A DNA stretch of 64,000 nucleotides from Aquipuribacter hungaricus (GCF_042663885.1 NZ_JBHSXV010000001.1); one strand, 5' to 3'. Counted from the stretch's first letter, positions 8,797 to 19,157 are shown. Translations and numbers: made by a program. The notes: generated by a model from the letters alone, not told the origin.

Positions 8797-8873
8797 CCGC
8801 GGACCGCGGGCCGTCGACCCCGACGGCACCGCCAGGGGGTGGCGCGGGGGCCGGGTCCGCGGTACCCAGGCCC

Positions 8874-10211
8874 ATGACCGCTCCCGAGACGCGCACCGGG
8901 TTCATCGTCGACACGCTGGTCGACGCCTTCGCGGACCTCGTCGAGGCGGACCAGACCGCGTTCCGGCGCCGCTTCCGGACCATGGCCAAGGACCCGTTCT
9001 CGTTCTACCGCGGGTCGGCCTGCCTGTTCTTCGCCGACCTGGAGGGCAGCGAGGACCGCTGGGCCGACGACCGCACGTCCCGGGTGTGGATCCAGGGCGA
9101 CCTGCACGCGGAGAACTTCGGCACGTACATGGACGGCGACGGCGCGCTCGTGTTCGACGTCAACGACTTCGACGAGGCCTACCTGGGGCACTTCACGTGG
9201 GACCTGCAGCGCCTCGCGGCCAGCGTGGCGGTGCTCGGCTGGGCCAAGGCCCTGTCCGACGGCGACATCGAGCGCCTGCTCACCACCTACCTGCGCGCCT
9301 ACCTGGACCAGGTCCGCACCTTCGCCGAGCAGGACCGCGACCACGAGTGGTCGCTCCGCCTGGGCACGGCCACCGGCGCGGTGGAGGGCGCCCTGCAGCG
9401 GGCCCAGCTGTCGACCAGGATCGGGCTGCTGGACTCGATGACCGTCGTCGAGGACTACGCCCGCCGCTTCCGGCAGTCGTCCACCACCCGGCTGCTGGAC
9501 GACGAGGAGCGGGAGGTCGTCGAGGCCGGCTACCGGTCCTACCTCGACACCGTCCCGGACTCCAAGCGGCTGGGCAGCCTCACCTACGAGCTCAAGGACG
9601 TGGTCGGCAGCACGGGCTTCGGCATCGGCAGCGCCGGCCTGCCCGCCTACCGCCTGCTCGTCGAGGGCCACACCCAGGCGCTGGAGAACGACGTGGTGCT
9701 CACCATGAAGCAGGGCGCCGTGCCCGCGGTGAGCCGGTCCTTCCCCGACGCGCACGCCGAGCGGTCGTTCGAGCACCAGGGGCACCGGACCGCGGTCAGC
9801 CAGCGGGCGCTGCAGGCCCACGCCGACCCGTGGCTCGGCTGGGTGCGGATGGACGGCGGCCGCCACCACGGCGTCGGCTTCGTCGTGCGGGAGCTGTCGC
9901 CGTACGAGGCCGACCTCGACTGGTCGGAGCTCACCGAGCCGGACGAGATCGACGAGGTGCTCGACCAGCTCGGCCGCGCCACCGCCAAGGTGCACTGCGT
10001 CTCCGACGTCGACGACGAGTCCACGCCGCTCGTCGACTTCCAGACCGAGGACGCCGTCGTCGCGGTGGTGGACGGCCGCGAGGACGAGCTGGTCGCCGAG
10101 GTCGTCGCCCTGGGCCTGGAGCACGGCGCCCGGGTGCGCGAGGACCACCAGCTCTTCGTCGACGCCTTCCGCTCCGGCCGGATCCCGGGGGTCGGGCCCG
10201 GCGCCGGCTGA
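8874..10211 (+). CDS. DUF2252 family protein
   Basis: The protein has 445 residues from ATG 8874. Family landmarks are FRTMAKDPFSFYRGSA near the N-terminus, IQGDLHAENFGTY and VFDVNDFDEAYLGHFTWDLQ. The GDLHxxNFG and NDFDE elements look like the catalytic and metal-binding loops of aminoglycoside-phosphotransferase-like kinases, so a kinase-related fold is a reasonable inference. No substrate is established for DUF2252 to my knowledge. It is a single gene with no obvious operon partner. TACCCA 5 nt before the start may be a weak -10. Confidence 0.8.
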   Translation: MTAPETRTGFIVDTLVDAFADLVEADQTAFRRRFRTMAKDPFSFYRGSACLFFADLEGSEDRWADDRTSRVWIQGDLHAENFGTYMDGDGALVFDVNDFDEAYLGHFTWDLQRLAASVAVLGWAKALSDGDIERLLTTYLRAYLDQVRTFAEQDRDHEWSLRLGTATGAVEGALQRAQLSTRIGLLDSMTVVEDYARRFRQSSTTRLLDDEEREVVEAGYRSYLDTVPDSKRLGSLTYELKDVVGSTGFGIGSAGLPAYRLLVEGHTQALENDVVLTMKQGAVPAVSRSFPDAHAERSFEHQGHRTAVSQRALQAHADPWLGWVRMDGGRHHGVGFVVRELSPYEADLDWSELTEPDEIDEVLDQLGRATAKVHCVSDVDDESTPLVDFQTEDAVVAVVDGREDELVAEVVALGLEHGARVREDHQLFVDAFRSGRIPGVGPGAG

Positions 10212-10344
10212 GCCGTGGCCGGGTCGTCCGCCGCGGCTCTCGTCGTCGCACCTGTCGCGGGGGGCGCGCGGAGGAGGTCGTGCGGGAGGATGCGGGAGAC
10301 CGCACGCGGCGCCCGCGCCGTGCCGCCAGCCGAGGGAGAACCGC

Positions 10345-11430
10345 ATGCCGTACGAGGTCCAGGGAGTCGTCACCCGTGCCAAGGGGGAGCCGGTGACGCT
10401 GGAGACGGTGCTCGTGCCGGACCCGGGCCCGGGCGAGGTCGTCGTCGACGTCCAGGCCTGCGGGGTCTGCCACACCGACCTGCACTACCGCGAGGGCGGG
10501 ATCGGCGACGACTTCCCGTACCTGCTCGGGCACGAGGCCGCCGGCGTGGTGTCCGCGCTCGGCGAGGGCGTGACGAACGTCGCCGAGGGCGACTTCGTCG
10601 TCCTCAACTGGCGCGCGGTCTGCGGGCAGTGCCGCGCCTGCCGCCGGGGCCGCCCCTGGTACTGCTTCGCCACGCACAACGCCTCCCAGCCGATGACGCT
10701 GGCCGACGGCACCCCGCTGAGCAACGCGCTCGGCATCGGCGCCTTCCAGGCCAAGACGCTCGTGCACTCCGGGCAGTGCACCAAGGTCGACCCGGAGGCC
10801 CCCGCGACGGCGGCCGGGCTGCTCGGCTGCGGCGTCATGGCCGGCTTCGGTGCGGCGGTCAACACCGGCGCCGTCACCCGCGGGGACTCCGTGGCGGTCA
10901 TCGGCTGCGGCGGGGTGGGGGCGGCCGCGGTCGCCGGTGCCGCGCTCGCCGGCGCGACGACGGTGATCGCCGTCGACCTCGACCCGGCCAAGCTCGAGCT
11001 CGCCCGCGGGTTCGGGGCGACGCACACGGTCGACCCGGCCGACGGCGACGTCGTCGAGGCCGTCCAGGCGCTCACCGGCGGCTTCGGCGCCGACGTCGTC
11101 ATCGACGCGGTCGGCCGGCCCGAGACCTACCGGCAGGCGTTCTACGCCCGCGACCTCGCCGGCACCGTCGTCCTCGTCGGCGTCCCCACGCCGGAGATGA
11201 CGCTGGAGCTGCCGCTGCTCGACGTGTTCGGCCGGGGCGGCTCGCTGAAGTCGTCCTGGTACGGCGACTGCCTGCCCGACCGGGACTTCCCGATGCTGGT
11301 CGACCTGTACCGGCAGGGCCGGTTCGACCTCGACGCCTTCGTCACCGAGACGATCGGCCTCGGCGACGTCGAGCAGGCGTTCGCCCGGATGAAGGACGGT
11401 GGCGTGCTGCGCTCCGTCGTGGTCATCTGA
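10345..11430 (+). CDS. mscR: S-(hydroxymethyl)mycothiol dehydrogenase
   Basis: The protein has 361 residues; ATG 10345 is preceded by GAGGGAGAA. It is a zinc-dependent medium-chain dehydrogenase with catalytic ligands Cys42 (GVCHTD) and His63/Glu64 (GHEAAG). The structural zinc ligands are Cys93, 96, 99 and 107 (CGQCRACRRGRPWYC), and the NAD site is VIGCGGVGAAAVAGA. The overall pattern (YEVQGVVTRAKGEPV, HNASQPMTLADG) is that of the actinobacterial NAD/mycothiol-dependent formaldehyde dehydrogenase. It oxidises the mycothiol-formaldehyde adduct to S-formylmycothiol. Its stop overlaps the start of the MBL-fold gene by 1 nt, so they form an operon. Confidence 0.9.
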   Translation: MPYEVQGVVTRAKGEPVTLETVLVPDPGPGEVVVDVQACGVCHTDLHYREGGIGDDFPYLLGHEAAGVVSALGEGVTNVAEGDFVVLNWRAVCGQCRACRRGRPWYCFATHNASQPMTLADGTPLSNALGIGAFQAKTLVHSGQCTKVDPEAPATAAGLLGCGVMAGFGAAVNTGAVTRGDSVAVIGCGGVGAAAVAGAALAGATTVIAVDLDPAKLELARGFGATHTVDPADGDVVEAVQALTGGFGADVVIDAVGRPETYRQAFYARDLAGTVVLVGVPTPEMTLELPLLDVFGRGGSLKSSWYGDCLPDRDFPMLVDLYRQGRFDLDAFVTETIGLGDVEQAFARMKDGGVLRSVVVI

Positions 11431-12047
11431 TGGCCGGCGCGCTGCGGGTCGACTCCACGGTCACGTCCGGGACGTTCAGCCTGGACGGGCAGACCTACGA
11501 CGTCGACAACAACGTGTGGGTGCTCGGCGACGACGACGAGTGCCTGGTCGTCGACCCGGCGCACGACCTGGACGCGGTGGCCGCGCTGGCCGGGGCCCGC
11601 CGGGTGCTGGCCGTCGTGCTCACCCACGCCCACGACGACCACTGCCGGGAGGCGCCGGCCGCCGGTGCGCGGTTCCGGGCGCCCGTGCTCCTGCACCCCG
11701 CCGACGCCCCGGTGTGGCGGCTCACCCACGGCGACCTGCGCTGGGACGCCGACCTGGCCGACGGGGACGTGCTCGACGTCGCCGGCGAGCAGGTGCACGT
11801 CCTTCACACCCCCGGCCACAGCCCCGGGTCGGTGTGCCTGCACGTGCCCGCCCTGGGCACCGTGCTCACCGGCGACACCCTGTTCCAGGGCGGCCCCGGT
11901 GCCACCGGCCGGTCCTACAGCGACCGGCCCACCATCGAGGCGTCGGTCCGGTCCCGGCTGTTCGTCCTGCCCGACGGCACGGTGGTCCGGACCGGCCACG
12001 GCGCGTCGACGACGGTCGGCGAGGAGGCGGAGGCACTCGGCCGCTGA
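11430..12047 (+). CDS. MBL-fold hydrolase, partner of MscR
   Basis: The protein has 205 residues; its ATG overlaps the MscR stop (TGATG). The metallo-beta-lactamase signature THAHDDH binds the dinuclear metal centre, with later ligands in HTPGHSPGS, LTGDTLF and RTGHG. It resembles glyoxalase II-type thiolesterases. Genes of this type commonly follow mscR in actinobacteria. Hydrolysis of a mycothiol thioester such as S-formylmycothiol is the likely role, though inferred from context and fold. A bidirectional hairpin follows at 12075-12105. Confidence 0.85.
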   Translation: MAGALRVDSTVTSGTFSLDGQTYDVDNNVWVLGDDDECLVVDPAHDLDAVAALAGARRVLAVVLTHAHDDHCREAPAAGARFRAPVLLHPADAPVWRLTHGDLRWDADLADGDVLDVAGEQVHVLHTPGHSPGSVCLHVPALGTVLTGDTLFQGGPGATGRSYSDRPTIEASVRSRLFVLPDGTVVRTGHGASTTVGEEAEALGR

Positions 12048-12074
12048 GGTCGGGGCCGCTGAGGCCTGGTTCGA

Positions 12075-12105
12075 GACCCGGGCGGGCGCGCCGCCCGCCC
12101 GGGTC
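12075..12105. terminator. Bidirectional GC hairpin
   Basis: A perfect 13-bp stem (GACCCGGGCGGGC 12075-12087 with 12093-12105) has a 5-nt loop. It sits between the MBL-fold gene and the convergent small gene, touching the latter's stop codon. Confidence 0.7.
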
Positions 12106-12433
12106 AGCGGTCCCGGTCCCCCGGCGTCTTCTTCGGCGGCTTCCCCCGCCAGGCCAGGCTCCGGGCGTCGAGCTCCCGCAGCAGCGGGTCGCCCTCGGCG
12201 GCGATCCGCTCGGCCAGGGCGACGGCCCGCGCCAGCTGCTCGTCGTCCAGGGCGGTGAAGGCCGGACGGACCGGGCCGAGGACGTCGTACCAGCGGGCGC
12301 CCACGGCGTTGTCCAGCACGATCCGCCCGAAGCAGTGGTCGGCCGTCACCACCCAGCGGCCCTCGCGGGCGCGGGCGGGCAGCTCCCGCAGGACCAGGCG
12401 GCGGTAGGTCGCCAGCCGCTCGTCCCGGTCCAC
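12104..12433 (-). CDS. Small conserved-looking hypothetical protein
   Basis: The protein has 109 residues from GTG 12433 (MDRDERLATYRRLVLRELPA). I do not recognise a named family. The sequence is a soluble, charged, mostly helical protein with the core block VVTADHCFGRIVLDNAVGARWYDVLG and a basic C-terminus (RGKPPKKTPGDRDR). Its amino-acid composition is balanced rather than the Arg/Pro/Ala-rich look of spurious frames, which supports it as real. It is convergent with the MscR/MBL operon and shares its terminator. A GCN5-like or ASCH-like fold was considered, but no motif supports either. Confidence 0.6.
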   Translation of the reverse strand: MDRDERLATYRRLVLRELPARAREGRWVVTADHCFGRIVLDNAVGARWYDVLGPVRPAFTALDDEQLARAVALAERIAAEGDPLLRELDARSLAWRGKPPKKTPGDRDR

Positions 12434-12527
12434 CGGACCATGGTGCGGGCGGCACGCCCCGGTGTCGCGGCAGCACCGGCCCGGCTCAGCAGGCCGGCGT
12501 CCGGGACCAGCGGACCGGTGTCCGGGC

Positions 12528-14039
<1,512 letters not shown>

Positions 14040-14237
14040 CGTGTCCCCTCTGTCCGCGACGGACGACTCCCAGGTGCTCATCGGCCCGCGGGGGTCGCGA
14101 CCTGAGCCCTGGGGGACGGCTGTCTGCGGACGCACCGAGGGTACGCACCCGGCGGCCGGACGGACAGGGTCTCGGTCACGGCGCGTGGACGAGGTGACCA
14201 CCTGCGTGACGGGACCACCCGGTCGCCGCGGCCTCGG

Positions 14238-14243
14238 TACGGT
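14238..14243 (+). promoter_or_regulatory. Candidate -10, leaderless nagA start
   Basis: TACGGT lies exactly six bases before GTG 14250, with no Shine-Dalgarno between. The rest of the 210-bp gap after the GGDEF gene holds an imperfect palindrome (AGGTGACCACCT near 14195), and GTCACG/CGTGAC arms flank it. A sugar-responsive operator there is possible but unproven. Confidence 0.45.
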
Positions 14244-14249
14244 CGCCCG

Positions 14250-15377
14250 GTGACGGTGCTGCGCGGCCCCGCGGTGCTGGCCGACGACGTCCTGGCGGAC
14301 GCGGTGGTCCGGCTCGAGGGCGGGCGTGTGGTCGAGGTGCGGCCCGCCCGCTCGGGCGACCCGGCGGCGGCCGGGACCCTGCTGCCGGGGCTGGTCGACG
14401 TGCACTGCCACGGTGGCGGCGGGGCGTCCTTCGCCACCGACGACCCCGACGAGGCCGACGCCGCGGCCGGGTTCCACCTCGACCGGGGGACGACGACCGT
14501 CGTGGCGAGCCTGGTCACCGACGGGCCGGGGACGCTGCTCGCGCAGTGCCGGCTGCTCGCCGGGCTCTGCGGGGACGGCGGCCCGGTGGCCGGCATCCAC
14601 CTGGAGGGCCCGTTCCTGTCCCCGGCCCGGCGGGGGGCCCACCCCGCGCACCTGCTGCTGCCGCCGGACCCGGCCGTCCTGGCCGGGCTCCTCGCCGCGG
14701 GCGCCGGCCACGTCCGGCACGTCACGCTCGCGCCCGAGCTGCCCGGCTACGCCGCCTGCGCCGCGCTGGTCCGCGGCGCCGGGGCGGTGGTCGCGCTCGG
14801 GCACAGCGACGCCGACCACGCCACGGCGGCCGCGGCGTTCGCGGCCGGCGCCGGCTCCGCGACCCACCTGTTCAACGCCATGCGTCCGTGGGGGCACCGG
14901 GACTCCTCCGTGGCCTCGGCGGCGCTGCAGGCCGCCGCCGGGCACGCGGCCGTCGTCGAGCTCGTGGCCGACGGCATCCACGTCGACGCCGGCACCGTCG
15001 CGGCCGTCCTCGCGCTCGTGCCCGGCCGGGTGGCCCTGGTCAGCGACGCCGTGCCGCCCGCGGGGCTCCCGGACGGGGACCACGTCCTCGGTGCCGTCGG
15101 GATCCAGGTGCGGGACGGGGTGGCCCGGACCGTCGACGGCGCGGTCGCGGGGGGCAGCGGCGCGCTGCTCGACGTCCTCCGGTTCGCGGTGCAGCAGGCG
15201 GGCGTCCCCCTGCCGGTCGCGGCCGCCGCCGCGTCGAGGGTCCCGGCGGCCCTGCTCGGCCTCGACCGGTCCTCCGGTGCCGGCAGGCTCGCGCCGGGCG
15301 CGCGCGCCGACGTCCTCGTCGTCGACGACGACCTGCGGCCCGTCCAGGTGTGGCGCGCCGGTCGGCGCCACCGCTGA
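14250..15377 (+). CDS. nagA: N-acetylglucosamine-6-phosphate deacetylase
   Basis: The protein has 375 residues from GTG 14250. It is an amidohydrolase-superfamily enzyme: DVHCHGGGG (metal-binding HxH region), GIHLEGPFLSPARRGAH, VVALGHSDAD, THLFNAMRPWGHR and VSDAVPPAG (catalytic Asp) all match NagA. It removes acetate from GlcNAc-6-phosphate, feeding amino-sugar catabolism and peptidoglycan recycling. No nagB or PTS gene is adjacent, so it is a lone copy here. The start is supported by a -10 six bases upstream (leaderless). Confidence 0.92.
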   Translation: MTVLRGPAVLADDVLADAVVRLEGGRVVEVRPARSGDPAAAGTLLPGLVDVHCHGGGGASFATDDPDEADAAAGFHLDRGTTTVVASLVTDGPGTLLAQCRLLAGLCGDGGPVAGIHLEGPFLSPARRGAHPAHLLLPPDPAVLAGLLAAGAGHVRHVTLAPELPGYAACAALVRGAGAVVALGHSDADHATAAAAFAAGAGSATHLFNAMRPWGHRDSSVASAALQAAAGHAAVVELVADGIHVDAGTVAAVLALVPGRVALVSDAVPPAGLPDGDHVLGAVGIQVRDGVARTVDGAVAGGSGALLDVLRFAVQQAGVPLPVAAAAASRVPAALLGLDRSSGAGRLAPGARADVLVVDDDLRPVQVWRAGRRHR

Positions 15378-15520
15378 CCCCGCCGCTGGCGCCGCCGGCC
15401 CCGGCCGCGCCGACGGCTGCCGCCGGTCACACGACGGCAACACCGCGGAAACCGCGTGCGCGTAGACATCGCCGCGGCGCCCGGGGCACCCGGGTGCGAC
15501 CCCCGGCAGAGGAGCACGGC

Positions 15521-16885
15521 ATGACGGAGCAGCAGGAGCAGGCGGCACGCGCACGGGAGGTCCTCGTCGAGGGTCTCGGCAGGCGGGGGTTCATGCGGGC
15601 GGCCGCGGGCGTGACCGCGCTCGCCGGGGCCGCGGCGGCCGCGTCGCCCGCCGCGGCGGCGCCCCGCCCGCCGAGGGTGCAGCTGCCCCGGGACGTCCTG
15701 CAGCCGGGGCGCGGCCGGATCGACGGCGAGCACTACCTCGCCTCGACGCCCGACGACGTCCGGTGGGGCTACGTGCCCTCCGTCGACAGCGAGCCCGTCC
15801 TCACCGTGCCCTCGGGGGCCACGGTGACGATCGACACCGTGTCGCACGAGGGCATCCTCGAGGACCAGGGCCGTGACCCCGTGGCCTGGTTCGGCGAGCG
15901 CGGCGTGCCCCGCGCCGGGGTGCTCGAGGACGCGGTGGCGGTGGCCCGCGACTACGACCGCACGGCCCGGTCGTTCGACGTCGACGGCCCCCACGTGGTC
16001 ACCGGGCCGGTGTTCGTCTCCGGCGCCGCGCCCGGGGACGTCCTCAAGGTGGAGACCCTGTCGGCCCTGCCCCGCGTGCCCTACGGCGTGGTGTCCAGCC
16101 GGCACGGCAAGGGCGCGCTGCCCCGGACCCCCACCGGCCCGCCCGCCGGGATCACGCTGGAGGAGGTCATGCCGCCGGTCGGCACGGACGGGCGCGGCCC
16201 CGGCGTCGACCCGCGCGACTACGGCAACGTGTCGGTCTTCACCCCCGTCGAGAGCCGGCGCGGCGTGGCGTCCGGCCTGATGCCGGTCGGCAGCACCGGC
16301 GAGGTGGTGTTCCCGCTCGACCCGTTCATGGGGCTCATGGGGGTGGCGACGCAGCCCGGCGGCCTCACGGACCTGGCGCTCAACTCCATCCCGCCCACGC
16401 TGGGCGGGGGGAACATCGACATCAGCCTGCTCGGCGTCGGCTCGACCTTCTACCTCCCGGTCGTGGCCGACGGGGCGCTGTTCCACGTCGGCGACCCGCA
16501 CATGGCGATGGGCGACGGCGAGGTCGCGCTCACCGCGATGGAGGGCTCGCTGCGGGCGACGTTCCGGCTGTCGGTCTGCAAGCCGGGCGCCGGGGACGCG
16601 CCGCAGGTCGCGTTCGGCTACCCGTTCGCCGAGACGGCCGAGGCGTGGGTGCCGATCGGGCTCAGCGACCCGGACGGCTCCGTCGGCGGCCAGGTCAACG
16701 ACCTGGACGTCGCCGTGCGCCGGGCCGTGGTCAACGCGCTGGACTTCCTCGAGGCCGAGCTCGGCATGGACCGCGCGGTGGCCTACGCCTACCTGTCCGC
16801 GGCCGCGGACTTCCGGGTCTCCCAGGTCGTCGACCGGACCGTCGGGGTCCACGGCGTCATCACCAAGTCCCACTTCGGCAGGTGA
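15521..16885 (+). CDS. Acetamidase/formamidase family protein, Tat-exported
   Basis: The protein has 454 residues; ATG 15521 follows AGAGGAGC. The N-terminus has a twin-arginine signal (GRRGFMRAAAGVTALAGAAA, cleavage after AAA), unusual since many family members are cytoplasmic. The FmdA/AmdA fold is recognised from HVVTGPVFVSGAAPGDVLKV, FPLDPFMGLMGVA, NSIPPTLGGGNIDIS, GALFHVGDPHMAMGDGEVA and the C-terminal AYAYLSAAADFRVSQVVD. Family members hydrolyse short amides to acid and ammonia. Export suggests scavenging of external amides, which is an inference. It ends 18 bp before a perfect terminator hairpin. Confidence 0.88.
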   Translation: MTEQQEQAARAREVLVEGLGRRGFMRAAAGVTALAGAAAAASPAAAAPRPPRVQLPRDVLQPGRGRIDGEHYLASTPDDVRWGYVPSVDSEPVLTVPSGATVTIDTVSHEGILEDQGRDPVAWFGERGVPRAGVLEDAVAVARDYDRTARSFDVDGPHVVTGPVFVSGAAPGDVLKVETLSALPRVPYGVVSSRHGKGALPRTPTGPPAGITLEEVMPPVGTDGRGPGVDPRDYGNVSVFTPVESRRGVASGLMPVGSTGEVVFPLDPFMGLMGVATQPGGLTDLALNSIPPTLGGGNIDISLLGVGSTFYLPVVADGALFHVGDPHMAMGDGEVALTAMEGSLRATFRLSVCKPGAGDAPQVAFGYPFAETAEAWVPIGLSDPDGSVGGQVNDLDVAVRRAVVNALDFLEAELGMDRAVAYAYLSAAADFRVSQVVDRTVGVHGVITKSHFGR

Positions 16886-16903
16886 GCGCCCGCTGACACG
16901 CCA

Positions 16904-16935
16904 CGGCGGGGCCCCTCGACCGAGGGGCCCCGCCG
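16904..16935. terminator. Perfect 13-15 bp hairpin between convergent genes
   Basis: CGGCGGGGCCCCTCG at 16904-16918 pairs perfectly with 16921-16935; allowing a realistic loop leaves a 13-bp stem. It lies between the amidase stop (16885) and the end of the leftward SDR gene (16961). Confidence 0.75.
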
Positions 16936-16960
16936 GTGCTCGGCCGTGCTCAGCCGGTGC

Positions 16961-17866
16961 TCAGTCGGACTTCTCCTCCGCCATCTTGCGGTGGGCCTTG
17001 GCCTTGACCCGGTCCGGCAGGACGGTGTTGGCCACGCCCTGCGCCTTGGTCATCAGCGAGCCGGCGACGATCTTCGCCTTGCCGTCGCGCAGCGCCTGCA
17101 GGCCCTGCTTCGCGACGACCAGAGGGTCGTCCTTGCTGCCGCGGCCGACGGTCGTGGCCAGCATCCGCGCGCGGGCGAAGAAGTTGGTGTCCGTGGGGCC
17201 GGGCATGAGCAGCGTGAGGGTGACGCCGGAGTCCTCGAGCTCCTCCTGCAGGGCCTCGGTGAAGGACTGCAGGAACGACTTCGACGCGTTGTAGACCGAC
17301 TGGTAGGTGCCCGGCATCTGGCTGGCGATGGAGCTGGTGACCAGGACCTTGCCGCTGCCGCGGGCGACCATGCTGCGCAGGACGAGCTTGGCGAGGCGGA
17401 TGTTCGCGACGATGTTGAGGTCGACGATGCTCATCTCCTCCTCGACGTCGGTCTCGAGGAACGGCCCGCCCAGCCCGATCCCGGCGTTGAGCGCCACCAC
17501 GTCGAGCGAGCGGCCGGTGCCGGTGGCCGCCTCCCACACGGCGTCGACGCCCTCGCGGGTGCGCAGGTCCGCGCGGACCTCGAGCACGTCGGCGCCGCGG
17601 CCGCGCAGGCCGTCGGCGGCGATGGTGAGCGCGTCGTCCTCGGCGGTGACGAGCAGGTCGTGCCCCTCGTCCGCCAGCTGGCCCGCGAGCTCCAGGCCGA
17701 TGCCGCTGGAGGCGCCGGTGACCAGCGCGAACGGCCGGCCGAGCGTCGGCCCGGTCAGGGAGGTCTCGGCCCCGGTGATGACGGGCGCGGGGGAGGTCGT
17801 GCCGCCGTCGGGGGTCGCGTTGCTCGTGCTCGTCGTGCCCGGGTCGTCGGTGTGGTTGTCGCTCAT
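16961..17866 (-). CDS. Short-chain dehydrogenase/reductase
   Basis: The protein has 301 residues from ATG 17866. After a Thr/Ser-rich 45-residue leader, the Rossmann motif is TGASSGIGLELA, then ALNAGIG, catalytic Ser in VTSSIASQMPG and the YxxxK pair in YNASK. The family is classical SDR of the DltE/YqjQ type. Substrate and cofactor preference are not evident; the residues after beta-2 read TAEDD, which slightly favours NAD. The C-terminal tail is basic (KAKAHRKMAEEKSD). The gene is preceded by the terminator of the ThuA gene, so it probably has its own promoter in the 17867-17913 gap. Confidence 0.9.
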   Translation of the reverse strand: MSDNHTDDPGTTSTSNATPDGGTTSPAPVITGAETSLTGPTLGRPFALVTGASSGIGLELAGQLADEGHDLLVTAEDDALTIAADGLRGRGADVLEVRADLRTREGVDAVWEAATGTGRSLDVVALNAGIGLGGPFLETDVEEEMSIVDLNIVANIRLAKLVLRSMVARGSGKVLVTSSIASQMPGTYQSVYNASKSFLQSFTEALQEELEDSGVTLTLLMPGPTDTNFFARARMLATTVGRGSKDDPLVVAKQGLQALRDGKAKIVAGSLMTKAQGVANTVLPDRVKAKAHRKMAEEKSD

Positions 17867-17915
17867 GGGTCCTGCAGTACCCATCCCGCGCCCGCCGATG
17901 CACCGGACGCAGAGC

Positions 17916-17946
17916 GGCCCCGCCACCCGCGAGGGGTGACGGGGCC
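17916..17946 (-). terminator. Hairpin terminator of the ThuA gene
   Basis: GGCCCCGCCACCC at 17916-17928 pairs with 17934-17946 with a single mismatch, with a loop of five bases. It lies just past the stop of the leftward ThuA gene (17977) and upstream of the SDR start. Confidence 0.6.
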
Positions 17947-17976
17947 GTCCGGGTCGGTCCGGTGGGGCTGAGCCGG

Positions 17977-19104
17977 TCAGCTGCTGGCGGACTGCCAGGT
18001 GCGCAGGTCCGCGACCTTCTCCTGCAGCAGCGCGCGGGCGTCGGCGTCGCGCACGTGCGCACGGACCTGGGCCGAGGCCGCGGCCAGGCGGGCGGCGGCG
18101 CGGTCGCCGTTGCCGGTGTCGGCGACGGCCTGGGCCTTGTCCAGCTGCTTGCCGATCTGCTCGGCGGCGTGCGCGCTGACGGAGCCGTCGGCGACCAGGT
18201 CCGCGAGGAGCGAGTCGACCTCGAGCCACGTCACGCAGTCGCCGCCGCCGTCGACGGCGCCCGCGGACCACTCGATGCCGCCGAGCAGGTGGGTGAGGAA
18301 GGCGGGCTCCACGTAGGAGGCCTCGGTGTGGCCGCCGCCGGTGTACCAGGAGCGGGCGCCCTCGTAGTTGTGGCACCACGACAGCGGGTGGTCGGCACCC
18401 ATGGCGCCGCGGCCGGCGGTGTACGTGGTCTCGTCGAGGTTGGTGAGGACGCGCACGACCGGGCGGGGGGAGGTCGTGAAGTTGTACCACTCGTCGAACC
18501 GGGTCCAGGTGTCGCCGAGGTGCTGGGTGGAGGGGTGGGTCCGGTCCTCGACCTGCTGCACCGCGGTCTGCTGCTGGGGGTGGCTGACGAAGCGCGCGCC
18601 GCCGCCGGTGAGCCCGCCGTACCAGGGCACCGTGTGCATGGAGTCGGTCGCGGCGTGGACGCCGGCGAAGCCCCCGCCGTCACGGATGTAGCCCTGGAAC
18701 GCCGCGAGCTCGGAGGGGTCGAGCAGCGTCGGGATCGCGGGGTCCAGGCTGTTGGTGCCGTCGACGGTCGAGACGAAGACGACGGTCGCGTACTTCTCCA
18801 GGTCGTCCGCGCTGGTGAACGGCGTGCTCGCCAGGGTGCGGGTCGGCTGCCCGGGCGACGGGCCGAAGGGGCCGCTCGTCGAGGGCGGGTCCCAGACGTC
18901 GACGGTGAAGCCGTTGGCCTCGCCGAGGGCGATGATCGCGGTGGTCGCCTCGTCGATGCTCGAGTGGCGGAAGCCGAGGGTCTTGCCGACGACGAGGACC
19001 TCGTAGTCCTCCTCGGCGGCCTGGGCGGGGGCGCCCACCAGCATGGGGAGCGCGAGAGCTCCTCCTGCGGCGGCGGCGAGGGCGGTGCGGGACAGACGGT
19101 TCAC
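17977..19104 (-). CDS. Secreted ThuA-domain protein with C-terminal helical domain
   Basis: The protein has 375 residues. GTG 19104 is preferred over GTG 19125 because GGAGG sits five bases before it and it gives a compact signal peptide (VNRLSRTALAAAAGGALALP, cleavage at AQA-AEE). Residues 35-260 form a ThuA (trehalose utilisation/DUF1080-associated) domain, with VLVVGKTLGFRHSSID, GGGFAGVHAATDS and PLSWCHNYEGARSWYTGGGH. Residues 290-375 are a helical FIMAH-like bundle (LLADLVADGSVSAHAAEQI). In other actinobacteria the same ThuA domain sits at the front of large secreted carbohydrate-associated proteins; here it is short. Function is inferred to be extracellular sugar metabolism. Confidence 0.82.
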   Translation of the reverse strand: MNRLSRTALAAAAGGALALPMLVGAPAQAAEEDYEVLVVGKTLGFRHSSIDEATTAIIALGEANGFTVDVWDPPSTSGPFGPSPGQPTRTLASTPFTSADDLEKYATVVFVSTVDGTNSLDPAIPTLLDPSELAAFQGYIRDGGGFAGVHAATDSMHTVPWYGGLTGGGARFVSHPQQQTAVQQVEDRTHPSTQHLGDTWTRFDEWYNFTTSPRPVVRVLTNLDETTYTAGRGAMGADHPLSWCHNYEGARSWYTGGGHTEASYVEPAFLTHLLGGIEWSAGAVDGGGDCVTWLEVDSLLADLVADGSVSAHAAEQIGKQLDKAQAVADTGNGDRAAARLAAASAQVRAHVRDADARALLQEKVADLRTWQSASS

Positions 19105-19157
19105 GGGGTCCTCCGGGGATGTCACGGGCGGTCCTCGCTGACCACCTCGTCGTGACG

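Noticed and set aside
14175..14208. DasR-like operator before nagA
   Set aside because: The palindrome AGGTGACCACCT does not match the known GntR/DasR box well enough; kept only as a note in the promoter entry.
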